Shown: positions 1-6,113 of the stretch, one piece after another
Layout of the letters: each line of letters begins with the position of its first letter
Numbering within the stretch: the first letter of the stretch is position 1
Assembly: GCA_029820875.1 (NCBI GenBank)
Contig: JALGUK010000241.1
Span: 1 to 6,693 of the forward strand
DNA length: 6,693 nucleotides
Reading direction: 5' to 3'
Origin: Candidatus Zipacnadia bacterium
Lineage (GTDB): Bacteria; Armatimonadota; UBA5377; JALGUK01
Position numbers and translations under genes: made by a program
The notes under the pieces: generated by a model
The model's input: only the letters and a program-made list of their open reading frames with translations
Told to the model about the DNA's origin: nothing
Database searches by the model: none

Positions 1-358
1 CATAGCAGAATGACGTGTCGTCCGGCCCGTCCCAACCGCTTACGTCGTAACACTCATACCACATGCGGCATTTACCCTCGTCGTCCATCACGCTGAACCA
101 GTTGAGGGTCGCGCTTTCCCATGGACGGTCGGGCACGATGTTTTTCTCGCCCGTTTTGCGTGCGGGATGGACCTTAAGGGTGACCCCTTCGCTTTTCTCG
201 AAGAAAAGCTCGTCAATGAAGAGTTGTTTGTCATCGGAGACACGGTATAAATAGCGATAGTCCGCCTCCTGCGCCGAGGCGGACTGAAAAACGACGCCGC
301 ACGTCGCTGTAAGTATCCCGAGCCACAGGAGATGTCCAGGCACTATGGCATGTTTCAT
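1..358 (-). CDS. Secreted beta-propeller / glycosidase-like protein, N-terminal part (runs off the left edge)
   Basis: An open frame runs from ATG at 356-358 to the window edge with no stop, giving 119 residues. The start is well supported: a GGGAGGAG ribosome binding site at 366-373 lies 7 bases before the ATG. Residues 1-31 look like a Sec signal peptide with a hydrophobic core (LLWLGILTATCGVVF) and a probable cleavage after SASA. The mature part reads YRYLYRVSDDKQLFIDELFF, followed by EGVTLKVHPA, DRPWES, and KCRMWYECYDV. This arrangement (LFIDE, EGV-L-VHP, PW-S, CRMWYE) resembles secreted five-bladed propeller proteins of Planctomycetes, Lentisphaerae and Armatimonadota that are usually annotated as hypothetical or GH32/GH43-like. 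It is the last visible gene of the left operon, starting about 32 bases after the corrected stop of the barrel gene. Active-site residues and true function lie outside the window. Coding call is strong; the glycosidase link is family resemblance only. Confidence 0.8.
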   Translation of the reverse strand, partial: MKHAIVPGHLLWLGILTATCGVVFQSASAQEADYRYLYRVSDDKQLFIDELFFEKSEGVTLKVHPARKTGEKNIVPDRPWESATLNWFSVMDDEGKCRMWYECYDVSGWDGPDDTSFCY

Positions 359-1150
359 TCAAAATCTCCTCCCGGCGTCGTGATGATGCGCTATTTGCCG
401 TAGCTGAGACCGAACGCGAACGAGAAATCGCTGTCCCCGAGGGATGTGATGTCCACGGTCATCCCGGGCACTGCGGTCGGCAGGAACCGCACCCCCAGAT
501 TCACCATGGAAGGTTGAGTCGTTTACTACTTCCGCGACGAGCTGCATTTCCGGTATCACCGGGATTGCTATTCCCAGGAACCCTCCCAGTCCGCTGCGGT
601 CGTAAGTGATACCGACGTTGGCTATGCAGGGACATCCGTCGTTGCGGGGCCGAATCCCAAACGGGCGGGTGTAAACGAGAAACGCCTTCCGCCCGCGGCC
701 TGTCCGAGGCCAGTAGCCGCGATACTTGCGGGTGCAATCCAGAACGTCGCGCATTCCAATGGAAAGAACGCCGCCCCAACGATCTTGATGGACCTGTCGT
801 TTGAAGTGGACAATGAAGTATGTATCGGAATCCTTGGAAGAACCTGACTGGGCCTGCAGCGGTCCCCATTGGATAAGTTCCTTGAGGATTCCGAAGCTCA
901 TTTCCCACTCCCGCCCGAACCCGAAGTTAGCTGTGCCGAGTATGAAACGATCTTCGAGTCGAACGCCTTGCATGTATTCTTGGTGGCGGTGTTCCGAGAA
1001 CGAGGCTGTGTAATGTCCGGCGTCCAGAACCCGGGCGGATGGCGCCGACAACAATCCGCTGAGGCCTTCCCAACTGGCCTGCGGATTCTGAGCAGTGGCA
1101 GATGATGCAAACAACAGAGGTATAAGGATGACGAGGCTTCTGGACCCCAT
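359..1150 (-). CDS. YjbH-like outer-membrane beta-barrel protein, broken by a +1 frameshift near its C-terminus
   Basis: I chose ATG at 1148-1150 because AAAGGGG at 1156-1162 sits 5 bases upstream and residues 1-21 form a clean signal peptide (MGSRSLVILIPLLFASSATA). A longer TTG start at 1184-1186 is possible but poorly spaced. The mature protein starts with a GLSGLLSAPSARVLDAGHY segment like the plug/first strand of YjbH-type exopolysaccharide-associated outer-membrane proteins. It then alternates aromatic and small residues as in barrel strands (GTANFGFGREWEMSFGILKE, ANVGITYDRSGLGGFLGIAI). The raw frame runs to TGA at 359-361, but after about residue 210 it turns into arginine/histidine-rich nonsense. 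From about 510 the +1 frame instead gives MVNLGVRFLPTAVPGMTVDI and ends SFAFGLSYGK-stop at 391-393, a typical terminal barrel strand. Corrected length is 252 residues. It probably sits in the outer membrane and may help export or anchor a polysaccharide, given the adjacent deacetylase. Barrel character is fairly sure; the YjbH assignment is tentative. Confidence 0.75.
   Translation of the reverse strand: MGSRSLVILIPLLFASSATAQNPQASWEGLSGLLSAPSARVLDAGHYTASFSEHRHQEYMQGVRLEDRFILGTANFGFGREWEMSFGILKELIQWGPLQAQSGSSKDSDTYFIVHFKRQVHQDRWGGVLSIGMRDVLDCTRKYRGYWPRTGRGRKAFLVYTRPFGIRPRNDGCPCIANVGITYDRSGLGGFLGIAIPVIPEMQLVAEVVNDSTFHGESGGAVPADRSARDDRGHHIPRGQRFLVRVRSQLRQIAHHHDAGRRF
503..525 (-). other. Frameshift site in the barrel gene
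   Basis: The upstream frame is needed through LVAEVVND. The downstream frame is needed from MVNLGVRF onward. The downstream frame has a TAA at 523-525, so the switch must fall between there and about 503. Removing one base, for example one of the two C's just before ATGG (GG at 508-509 on the plus strand), gives NDSTFMVNLGVRF and a 252-residue protein ending at 391. The shift is +1 in reading direction: one extra base, or two missing. Confidence 0.75.
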
Positions 1151-1191
1151 GCGTGCCCCTTTCGTGGTTGGTTCGCGCTGGTTCAACTTCC

Positions 1192-2541
1192 CTAGAGCAT
1201 GTCGGATATTGTAGTTGGTGTCAAGCCCTGGCGTTGCATGGATGCCAGGAACGATTCGAGCACATCAACGGTTCTGTCGCGTCCGTTGTGGAACAGCAGG
1301 ATGCTGCCGTCGTGGGTTTTGCTCAGTATCCCGGCGAGGGCCTGCTTGGGCGGCACATCATCATAGGAGGAAATGGTGGCTGTCCATAAGACGGTTCGGA
1401 AACCCACGGCGCGCGCCGCAGATGAGACTTTCTCATCATAGTGACCGCCCGGTGGGCGGAACAATGTGACCGTTGCACCACAGGCGTCCCGAATGACCGC
1501 TCGTGTCTTGACCAGCTCTCTTTCCACTTCAAGCCTCGGAAGAGCGGCGAGGTTGATGTGGGAGTAGCTGTGGTCGCCCAGTTCGTGACCGCGGCGGTGG
1601 ATCTCGGCCACCAGGTCCGGATAAAGCTCTGCCTGTTTGCCGATGAGGAAGAAGGTCGCCTTGACATTGAAGCGGTCAAGAATATCAAGGATTCGCGGCG
1701 TCAGCATTGGGTGTGGCCCATCGTCGAAAGTCAGAGCGATTCGCCTGCTGCCGGCAGGAAACCCGCTGATGACCCATTGCGTATCCGCCAGCCCGAGCAG
1801 CCCCAGTTTGTCATATGACCATAGCAGATCGGCTCGCACAGATGGATACGTCGGTTCCGCACAGAAGACATATTCACGCTCGGACAATGCTGCAATGTCG
1901 TTCCCCATCTGTTCGTAGATCTTGCCCAGAACAAGGCGAGCGCTCAGCGGCTGTGGCAGCGGGCGAAGAATCTGCTCGAGTCGGCCACGTGCCTCCCGCA
2001 GCATTCTGGCTGTTTCCGGAGCGAACGTGCGCGTGGCACCCTTCTCCACCACTACGACCGCCTCCGCGCGCGCCAGAAATGAGCCTCGAGCGTCATAAGC
2101 TTCGACAGCGATGTCGTGTGTGCCCGCGCCTAAGGCACTGATGTTGTACGTGATAGCAAACGGCGCCGTGTTGCTGATGCAGGCCAATTGCCCGTCCACG
2201 CGCAGGAACAGGAAGTGCGTTTTCTCAGGAGCGCGCACTTTTATAGGAACGCGCCCATTCACCCTCGCGCCGGCTACCGGCGATAAGATAGCTATTGTTG
2301 TGCCCGTGGCTGCAGTCTCGCTTTGACGAGTCTTGGGCAGCGGAATCGCCGACGCCCATCGCTCGCGCTTAGCCCAATTTGTGGTTGCGTAATAGGCTGA
2401 GTCGGGTCGCAGAATGGGGCTTTGCAGGGCCGTCCCCTTGGCGATAGGTGTAATGCCCCGCTCGGATATGACGTGTGCCGCCTTTTCGAGGAGATTACGC
2501 GCCAAGTCGAGGTTGCCGAGAGCAATGTTCGCGGCCGCCAA
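1192..2541 (-). CDS. Polysaccharide deacetylase (NodB domain) with TPR and Ig-like domains, 3' part of a frameshifted gene
   Basis: This raw frame starts at TTG 2539-2541, but coding in the same frame continues upstream to about 2709, where it should join the preceding fragment. Residues 1-30 finish a TPR hairpin (ANIALGNLDLARNLLEKA). Residues 81-165 look like a Big_7-type Ig-like domain (AILSPVAGARVNG, VDGQLACISN, GTHDIAVEAYDARG). Residues 175-250 are helical and TPR-like. Residues 265-449 are a NodB carbohydrate esterase 4 domain: TFDDGP at 271-276 (D273 probable catalytic base, D274 metal ligand), HSYSH at 324-328 (metal ligands H324, H328), RPPGG at 362-366, and ILLFH with H418. The fourth motif, WTATISSYDD near 386, lacks the usual D-x-x-D-W spacing, so substrate contact may differ. 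Such enzymes remove N- or O-acetyl groups from extracellular polysaccharide or peptidoglycan using a metal ion. It is probably exported, as the 5' part has a signal peptide. The TAG stop lies 41 bases before the barrel gene ATG. Confidence 0.9.
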   Translation of the reverse strand: MAAANIALGNLDLARNLLEKAAHVISERGITPIAKGTALQSPILRPDSAYYATTNWAKRERWASAIPLPKTRQSETAATGTTIAILSPVAGARVNGRVPIKVRAPEKTHFLFLRVDGQLACISNTAPFAITYNISALGAGTHDIAVEAYDARGSFLARAEAVVVVEKGATRTFAPETARMLREARGRLEQILRPLPQPLSARLVLGKIYEQMGNDIAALSEREYVFCAEPTYPSVRADLLWSYDKLGLLGLADTQWVISGFPAGSRRIALTFDDGPHPMLTPRILDILDRFNVKATFFLIGKQAELYPDLVAEIHRRGHELGDHSYSHINLAALPRLEVERELVKTRAVIRDACGATVTLFRPPGGHYDEKVSSAARAVGFRTVLWTATISSYDDVPPKQALAGILSKTHDGSILLFHNGRDRTVDVLESFLASMQRQGLTPTTISDML

Positions 2542-3013
2542 CGTCTCGAGGGCCAGAGGGTCGTCGACTTCGACGGCAAGGACGGCCTCCGCCTCCGTCC
2601 GTGCCTTCTCGTACTGCCCTAAAGCGCAGTAAGCATATGCAAGCCCGCTGCGTGCAACCGGCCACCCCTGCGCAGGGACCGTCGGTGTACGCCAGAAACG
2701 TTTTGGATGCTACGTCTAGGTCCCCCTGCAGAAGCTCAAGCGTCGCCCGAGCGAGGTGTGGCTCGGGGAGGTCGGGATTGAGGCGGGCGGCTGTGACGAA
2801 GCGCTCTCCCGCCGTCGTCCACTGGTCAGCCTCCAGGTAGTCCAGCCCCGCGCTCAGTGCTTCAACAGCATTGCCCGCCAGCGCCGGGACGGCTATAGCG
2901 CACAACAAAAAGGCGACGAACAGTGTGCTCATCGCTGTCGGGCTGAGTGGCGGGGGCTGTCGTGTCGTGTCGGCTTGCGTCGCGGCGTTGGTCCAACGCA
3001 TTTGCAGGTTCAC
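2495..3013 (-). CDS. TPR protein with signal peptide: 5' part of the frameshifted deacetylase gene
   Basis: The frame opens with GTG at 3011-3013, whose GTGA overlaps the TGA stop of the acylphosphatase gene, suggesting translational coupling. A second possible start, ATG at 2930-2932, directly precedes the hydrophobic segment MSTLFVAFLLCAIAVPALA, but neither has a clear Shine-Dalgarno. Cleavage is likely after ALA (residue 46 from GTG). Residues 49-106 form TPR helices (AVEALSAGLDYLEADQWTTA, then AARLNPDLPEPHLARATLEL and GDLDVASKTF). After about position 2700 this frame becomes cysteine- and arginine-rich and ends at 2495. The +1 frame instead continues RTPTVPAQGWPVARSGLAYA and YCALGQYEKARTEAEAVL, a normal TPR that leads straight into the deacetylase frame. 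The two pieces are therefore one gene, 606 residues from GTG after removing one base. The residues encoded from 2495 to about 2690 in this frame are probably not real protein. Confidence 0.75.
   Translation of the reverse strand: MNLQMRWTNAATQADTTRQPPPLSPTAMSTLFVAFLLCAIAVPALAGNAVEALSAGLDYLEADQWTTAGERFVTAARLNPDLPEPHLARATLELLQGDLDVASKTFLAYTDGPCAGVAGCTQRACICLLRFRAVREGTDGGGGRPCRRSRRPSGPRDVGGREHCSRQPRLGA
2690..2712 (-). other. Frameshift site joining the TPR and deacetylase parts
   Basis: The upstream frame is needed through DVASKTF. The downstream frame has TAG codons at 2710-2712 and 2716-2718, so the switch falls just after these. The minus strand here reads CATCCAAAACGTTTCTGG. Dropping one T or one A from these short runs gives SKTFWRTPTVPAQ or SKRFWRTPTVPAQ and restores a 606-residue protein. 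The shift has the same +1 polarity as the one in the barrel gene. Confidence 0.8.
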
Positions 3014-3666
3014 CAGGATATGTCGAATCGAGAGAACTCTCCCGTCGGTCTTGACCAGGCTACGTCAACATTGTCCACGCGGGCTGCACTTGGGCCACGG
3101 CGCAGAAACCGAAGGAGGCTCTGCAGTCGGTCCTCATTCCCTTCTGCTATGACCTCCACGTCACCGCTCGGGAGGTTTCGCACCATCCCCACCAGTCCCA
3201 TCGCTCTCGCCTGCTGGATGGTGTACCAGCGAAAGTTGACCCCTTGCACGCGGCCCGATACAATGGCCCTAAAGCGCATTGTAGATGCCAGAAGCTGGGC
3301 GCCCTTTGTCGCCACCAGTGACCCCGCGTATGCCATGACGAACAAAACGAGAACCCTCAGGCCTATCGTTGCGCCTACCTGCGCCAGCGTAGGACCTTTT
3401 GCGGGTGGTGGTTGCGGGGTGGGTGCCTGGTTGTCCTCCGACTCTGTTGGTTGCACCTTCGGGGCGGGAGCGGTCACCTGCGCCTTTGCAATTTGACTGT
3501 CAATGGAGTCAAAAAGGCGATACGACCAACAGAAGACGAGGACCAACATCAAAGTCCCGGCGATGAAGACAATCAGCCCGAGAGAAACGCCGAGAATGTC
3601 TGCGCCGGCAAATGCTCGTGCGGAAGCTTGTTTCTGTTCGTCGGCCACAAGGCAACCCACTTTCAT
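3010..3666 (-). CDS. Two-helix membrane protein fused to an acylphosphatase domain
   Basis: The frame is open from upstream of 3800, but a promoter at 3718-3746 makes ATG at 3664-3666 the first plausible start; GTG at 3646-3648 (VADEQKQ) is an alternative. Neither has a strong ribosome binding site. From the ATG the protein has 218 residues. Residues 24-46 form a transmembrane helix (LGVSLGLIVFIAGTLMLVLV). Residues 60-94 are a proline-rich linker, and residues 98-118 a second helix (IGLRVLVLFVMAYAGSLVA). Residues 130-218 are a complete, standard-length acylphosphatase (89 residues) with GRVQGVNFRWYT and GMVRNLPSGDVEV. The expected catalytic Arg (R146) and Asn (N164) are both present. Acylphosphatases hydrolyse carboxyl-phosphate bonds such as acetyl phosphate and are normally small soluble proteins. 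Here the catalytic domain would be tethered to the inner membrane. An internal start at ATG 3277-3279 could also release a free enzyme, though no Shine-Dalgarno precedes it. The TGA stop overlaps the next gene's GTG. Confidence 0.85.
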   Translation of the reverse strand: MKVGCLVADEQKQASARAFAGADILGVSLGLIVFIAGTLMLVLVFCWSYRLFDSIDSQIAKAQVTAPAPKVQPTESEDNQAPTPQPPPAKGPTLAQVGATIGLRVLVLFVMAYAGSLVATKGAQLLASTMRFRAIVSGRVQGVNFRWYTIQQARAMGLVGMVRNLPSGDVEVIAEGNEDRLQSLLRFLRRGPSAARVDNVDVAWSRPTGEFSRFDISW

Positions 3667-3717
3667 CGGGCGTTTGACATTGCAGGCTCGCGTCTGGCCC
3701 GAGAGCGAGACAGCGGG

Positions 3718-3746
3718 AGTATACCATATTTGCGAGGGGTTTGCAA
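3718..3746 (-). promoter_or_regulatory. Sigma-70-like promoter of the acylphosphatase-deacetylase operon
   Basis: On the minus strand there is a -35 TTGCAA (3741-3746, 4/6 to consensus), a spacer of exactly 17 bases, and a -10 TATACT (3718-3723, 5/6) preceded by TGG, an extended -10. Transcription would begin near 3711, giving a leader of about 45 bases before ATG 3666. It lies in the non-coding gap after the prepilin stop and opens the five-domain surface operon. Confidence 0.6.
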
Positions 3747-3757
3747 TCACCGTTGCA
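3742..3757. repeat. Short inverted repeat overlapping the -35 box
   Basis: On the plus strand TGCAA (3742-3746) and TTGCA (3753-3757) form a 5-bp dyad around TCACCG. It covers the -35 hexamer of the promoter and could be an operator half-site pair, but five bases per arm can easily arise by chance. Confidence 0.25.
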
Positions 3758-3791
3758 GTACAATGAGTGCATGTCGGCTGGCGTTCAGCGG

Positions 3792-4466
3792 CTAATCGCT
3801 CGAATAAGTCGGGTCCCAGTACTTGCGCCAAATCTCCTCCGGCACCACAGCCGGCGACGCCGGAACAGGGTTCCCGCTGGCATCAGCGTATTCAGTGTCG
3901 CTGTGGTATTGCTCGGGTTTCATGAATTTGACGTGGGTGTCTGCAAACAGCACATTTGAGCCTCCATTGTGAATCCTGCAGACCGCCCAGAAGCAAGCCG
4001 TGCCTCCGAAATACAGCCCTGTAGGTCCGCAAGGCGGCCCCGCGAGACACCGATCCCACTCAGGCGCTACGATCTTTTCAGCCGGCGCTACGACCGAGCC
4101 TTCGCTCCTCTCCGGGAAGCCCGCGCAATACGGTGCGCCGGGGATATTGCACCCGATGTTGTATCCGTGCCCGTAATACCAGGGGAGTTCCGGACGGCTG
4201 GGACACTTGAAGAGCGCATGATTGCGCATATACGGGTCCAGTCGCGACTTCCAGTACCGCTGGGGAGGATACACTCCATCGTAGTCGCTATTGTACATCG
4301 CGAAAGCCAGCCCCAGTTGGTGCATGTTGCTCATGCAGGTGGTGGCACGGGCCTTCTCCCTGGCCTTTGCAAAGACCGGAAACAAGATTGCCGCCAGTAT
4401 CGCGATTATCGCGATGACCACCAGTAACTCGATCAAGGTGAAACCTGCGGTAGATGACTGTTTCAT
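3792..4466 (-). CDS. Type IV pilin-like / DUF1559 family secreted protein with prepilin leader
   Basis: The start is ATG at 4464-4466. An AAAGGAGGAG ribosome binding site at 4474-4483 lies 7 bases away; a GTG one codon earlier (4467-4469) is too close to it. The protein has 224 residues. The leader MKQSSTAG is followed by [20 protein letters not shown], the standard prepilin motif: cleavage and N-methylation between G8 and F9, glutamate at mature position 5, then a hydrophobic assembly helix. [20 protein letters not shown] follows, the conserved continuation in DUF1559 (SBP_bac_10) proteins, which are abundant in Planctomycetes and Armatimonadota. The C-terminal part carries the family's H-x9-D-G motif as [17 protein letters not shown], with Thr replacing Gly. 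Several cysteines in the middle ([22 protein letters not shown]) may form disulfides. It is expected to be processed by a prepilin peptidase and assembled as a pseudopilus or surface fibre; none of that machinery is in the window. Confidence 0.93.
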   Translation of the reverse strand: MKQSSTAGFTLIELLVVIAIIAILAAILFPVFAKAREKARATTCMSNMHQLGLAFAMYNSDYDGVYPPQRYWKSRLDPYMRNHALFKCPSRPELPWYYGHGYNIGCNIPGAPYCAGFPERSEGSVVAPAEKIVAPEWDRCLAGPPCGPTGLYFGGTACFWAVCRIHNGGSNVLFADTHVKFMKPEQYHSDTEYADASGNPVPASPAVVPEEIWRKYWDPTYSSD

Positions 4467-4473
4467 CACAAAA

Positions 4474-4483
4474 CTCCTCCTTT
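4474..4483 (-). promoter_or_regulatory. Strong ribosome binding site of the prepilin gene
   Basis: AAAGGAGGAG on the minus strand is close to a full anti-16S match. Its 7-base spacing favours ATG 4464-4466 over the adjoining GTG. Most other genes in the window have weaker sites, so this gene is probably highly expressed. Confidence 0.7.
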
Positions 4484-4499
4484 GCGGGGTCAGGCGTAC

Positions 4500-4535
4500 A
4501 TTCTATTGAATAGCACGATTGAACAATTCGTGCTA
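4500..4535 (-). promoter_or_regulatory. Possible prepilin promoter with an 8-bp dyad
   Basis: The 94-base gap 4470-4563 separates the ATPase stop from the prepilin start. It holds a perfect 8-bp inverted repeat, TAGCACGA (4511-4518) and TCGTGCTA (4528-4535), around a 9-base loop. On the minus strand a -10-like TAGAAT (4500-4505) follows, about 27 bases from its likely start point to ATG 4466. The best -35 (TTGTTC) has a short 15-base spacer and lies within the dyad loop. This could be a promoter with an operator, or a stem that ends the transporter transcript. No T-run follows the stem in the minus direction, which argues against an intrinsic terminator; a T7 run precedes it instead. Confidence 0.4.
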
Positions 4536-4563
4536 CTACCGATGCAAAAAAAGAACAAGTGCT

Positions 4564-5319
4564 TCAAACGACCTCCATCTCGGGGGATGCCGCCGCCTCC
4601 AGCTTCAGACTCGCCGGCACCTCAAGCCCATGTGACTCGAGAAGGGCTGCATCGGTCAGCACCGCTTGCGTCGGTCCGGATGCCACCACCTTCCCTTCAT
4701 CAAGCAGGATACACGTCGTACACAAGCGCCAGACGAAGTCCAGATCATGCGAGGCGATGACCTTCGTCTGGGGCAACGTGCGAAGCAGCTTCAGCAGATT
4801 CTTTCGGGCGCGCGGGTCTAGGCTCGCGGTTGGCTCGTCCAGAAGCAACAGGTCGCAATCCAGTGCGAGTACGGTTGCGATGGCGACCCGCTTCTTTTCG
4901 CCGATGCTCAGCCGGTGCGTGGTCCGATTCTCGAAGCCATCCAGGCCCACTTCAGCGAGAGCGGTGGACACGCGCTGATGCACCCGCTCGATTGGCTCCT
5001 TCCGGCACAGCGGACCGAACGCCACATCGTCGAACACACGCGGCATGAACAGTTGATCGTCCGGGTCCTGGAAGACCAGGCCGACCCGCGGGCGGATACG
5101 CTTGATGTTCCGGGGGGTGAGCGCTTCCCCGAAGATGCGCACCTCCCCCCGGCCCCGTAAAAGCCCGTTGAAGTGAAGCAGCAACGTGGACTTCCCCGCG
5201 CCGTTAGGGCCTATTAGACCGAGAGTTTCTCCCACGCCGACCTGGAGACCGACGCCCTGGAGAGCAGTCGAGCCGTCAGGGTAATCGAAAGAAAGGTTGT
5301 TGCATTCCAACGCGTTCAT
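4564..5319 (-). CDS. cbiO: ECF-type ABC transporter ATPase (CbiO/EcfA-like)
   Basis: The start is ATG at 5317-5319, overlapping the cbiQ stop as ATGA. The frame is open further upstream, but that stretch lies on top of cbiQ and looks like out-of-frame translation. The protein has 251 residues with every ABC ATPase motif: Walker A GPNGAGKST (37-45), Q-loop Q84 in VFQDPDDQL, signature LSIGEKKR (137-144; LSIGE in place of LSGGQ, common in CbiO-type proteins), Walker B LLLLDEPTASLDP (157-169), and H-loop H191 in ASHD. The QDPDDQLF and DDVAFGP stretches are characteristic of cobalt/ECF ATPases. It powers uptake through the CbiQ-like T component. Only one ATPase gene is present, so it probably works as a homodimer, as in dedicated (group I) ECF transporters. 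It is the last gene of the transporter operon. Confidence 0.96.
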   Translation of the reverse strand: MNALECNNLSFDYPDGSTALQGVGLQVGVGETLGLIGPNGAGKSTLLLHFNGLLRGRGEVRIFGEALTPRNIKRIRPRVGLVFQDPDDQLFMPRVFDDVAFGPLCRKEPIERVHQRVSTALAEVGLDGFENRTTHRLSIGEKKRVAIATVLALDCDLLLLDEPTASLDPRARKNLLKLLRTLPQTKVIASHDLDFVWRLCTTCILLDEGKVVASGPTQAVLTDAALLESHGLEVPASLKLEAAASPEMEVV

Positions 5320-6092
5320 AGCAGGTAACTCGCACCCACGATGCACAGCATGACCAGACCAAGGCTTATGGCTCCGATAAGTTCCATGCGGTTCGGAAGC
5401 CGGCGGGGATGTAACGTGGGGATTGTTCCGTCGAATCCCCTCGCAACCATGGCCTGGGCTATGCGTTCTGCTCTCTGGAAACACCTCAGCAGCATCGAGC
5501 AGACCATTGAAACTCCAACCCGCAGTGCGTACCGGCGCGTGGGCGGCTCGCCGCGGGAGCGTTTCGCCCGGAGCATTCGAGTCGTTTCCTGGCCGAGCAC
5601 AAAAATGTACCTGTACATCAACGCCATCAGCATTACCACCACCGACGGCGCGCGGAGCTGAGACAGTCCGTCCAGCAAATGCGTGAAGTCGGTGGTCCCG
5701 ATCAGCAGGGTGGCTGTCCAGATGCACAGCAGCGACTTGCCGGTTGTGCTGATGCCTGCAAACAGCCCCTCGCGGGTGGCGGTCCAGCCCACTTCGGGAA
5801 TGGTGAACAGCACGCTGGTTCCACCGTGCAGAAACGGCACAGACGCAGCGATTGCCAAGAGAACAGGAGCAGCAATCGCGATGCGGATTGCGATATAGCG
5901 CCATGAAACGCGGGCGAACAATGAGATGAAAAGCAAAACGCCCGCCGCTGCAACCAGCCACCACGGCTTGTACTGCGGTAATGCGACAATAGCGGCGACA
6001 AAAATCACCGAGGAGGCGATTTTCAGGCGAGCGTCCACACCCGCCAGCGGCGAAGCATTCTGAGATTCCGGTTCGAGGTCAGACAGGTGCAT
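5316..6092 (-). CDS. cbiQ: ECF transporter transmembrane T component (CbiQ/EcfT-like)
   Basis: The start is ATG at 6090-6092 with GGGAG at 6100-6104, 7 bases upstream. The protein has 258 residues, about the usual length. Hydrophobic segments lie at roughly residues 24-60 (two helices), 68-88, 112-132, 150-167 and 236-256. The cytoplasmic coupling region carries AKRSRGE (176-182) and ERIAQAMVARGFDG (209-222), where Ala-Arg-Gly at 217-219 is the EcfT motif that docks on the ATPase. The N-terminal DARLKI segment is also typical of CbiQ. It links the ATPase to the substrate-binding S component. It starts 21 bases after the FmdE-like gene and overlaps cbiO by four bases, so the three are very likely co-translated. 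The name cbiQ marks the family; cobalt is not proven to be the substrate. Confidence 0.95.
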   Translation of the reverse strand: MHLSDLEPESQNASPLAGVDARLKIASSVIFVAAIVALPQYKPWWLVAAAGVLLFISLFARVSWRYIAIRIAIAAPVLLAIAASVPFLHGGTSVLFTIPEVGWTATREGLFAGISTTGKSLLCIWTATLLIGTTDFTHLLDGLSQLRAPSVVVMLMALMYRYIFVLGQETTRMLRAKRSRGEPPTRRYALRVGVSMVCSMLLRCFQRAERIAQAMVARGFDGTIPTLHPRRLPNRMELIGAISLGLVMLCIVGASYLL

Positions 6093-6113
6093 GTCCTCGC
6101 TCCCGATGGCGGA

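Noticed and set aside
501..908. 135-codon open frame on the minus strand inside the barrel gene
   Set aside because: It is an out-of-frame reading of the barrel gene with Arg/Pro/Ser-rich composition and no recognisable motif.
1441..1818. 125-codon plus-strand open frame opposite the deacetylase
   Set aside because: It is antisense to the conserved NodB motifs. The real protein is on the minus strand, and the plus-strand product shows no family features.
2690..2712. Programmed ribosomal +1 frameshifting in the deacetylase gene
   Set aside because: There is no RF2-type stop-codon slippery context at the junction, and a second unrelated gene has the same kind of break. An indel explains both more simply.
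2756..3496. 246-codon plus-strand open frame opposite the TPR and acylphosphatase genes
   Set aside because: It crosses two well-supported minus-strand genes and their junction, has Arg/Ser/Cys-rich composition and no plausible start context.
3667..3831. Upstream extension of the acylphosphatase fusion frame to 3831
   Set aside because: It runs through the prepilin gene's 3' end and across the promoter at 3718-3746. The encoded residues look random.
4541..4560. Poly-T stretch (minus strand) after cbiO as an intrinsic terminator
   Set aside because: No GC-rich stem precedes the T7 run, and the nearby 8-bp stem lies on its downstream side.
5320..5964. Long N-terminal extension of the ATPase frame, in frame with cbiO
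   Set aside because: It overlaps cbiQ on the same strand, is rich in Arg, His and Cys, and has no domain sense. The ATGA overlap and the ABC-typical MNALECNNLSF start fix the ATPase start at 5319.
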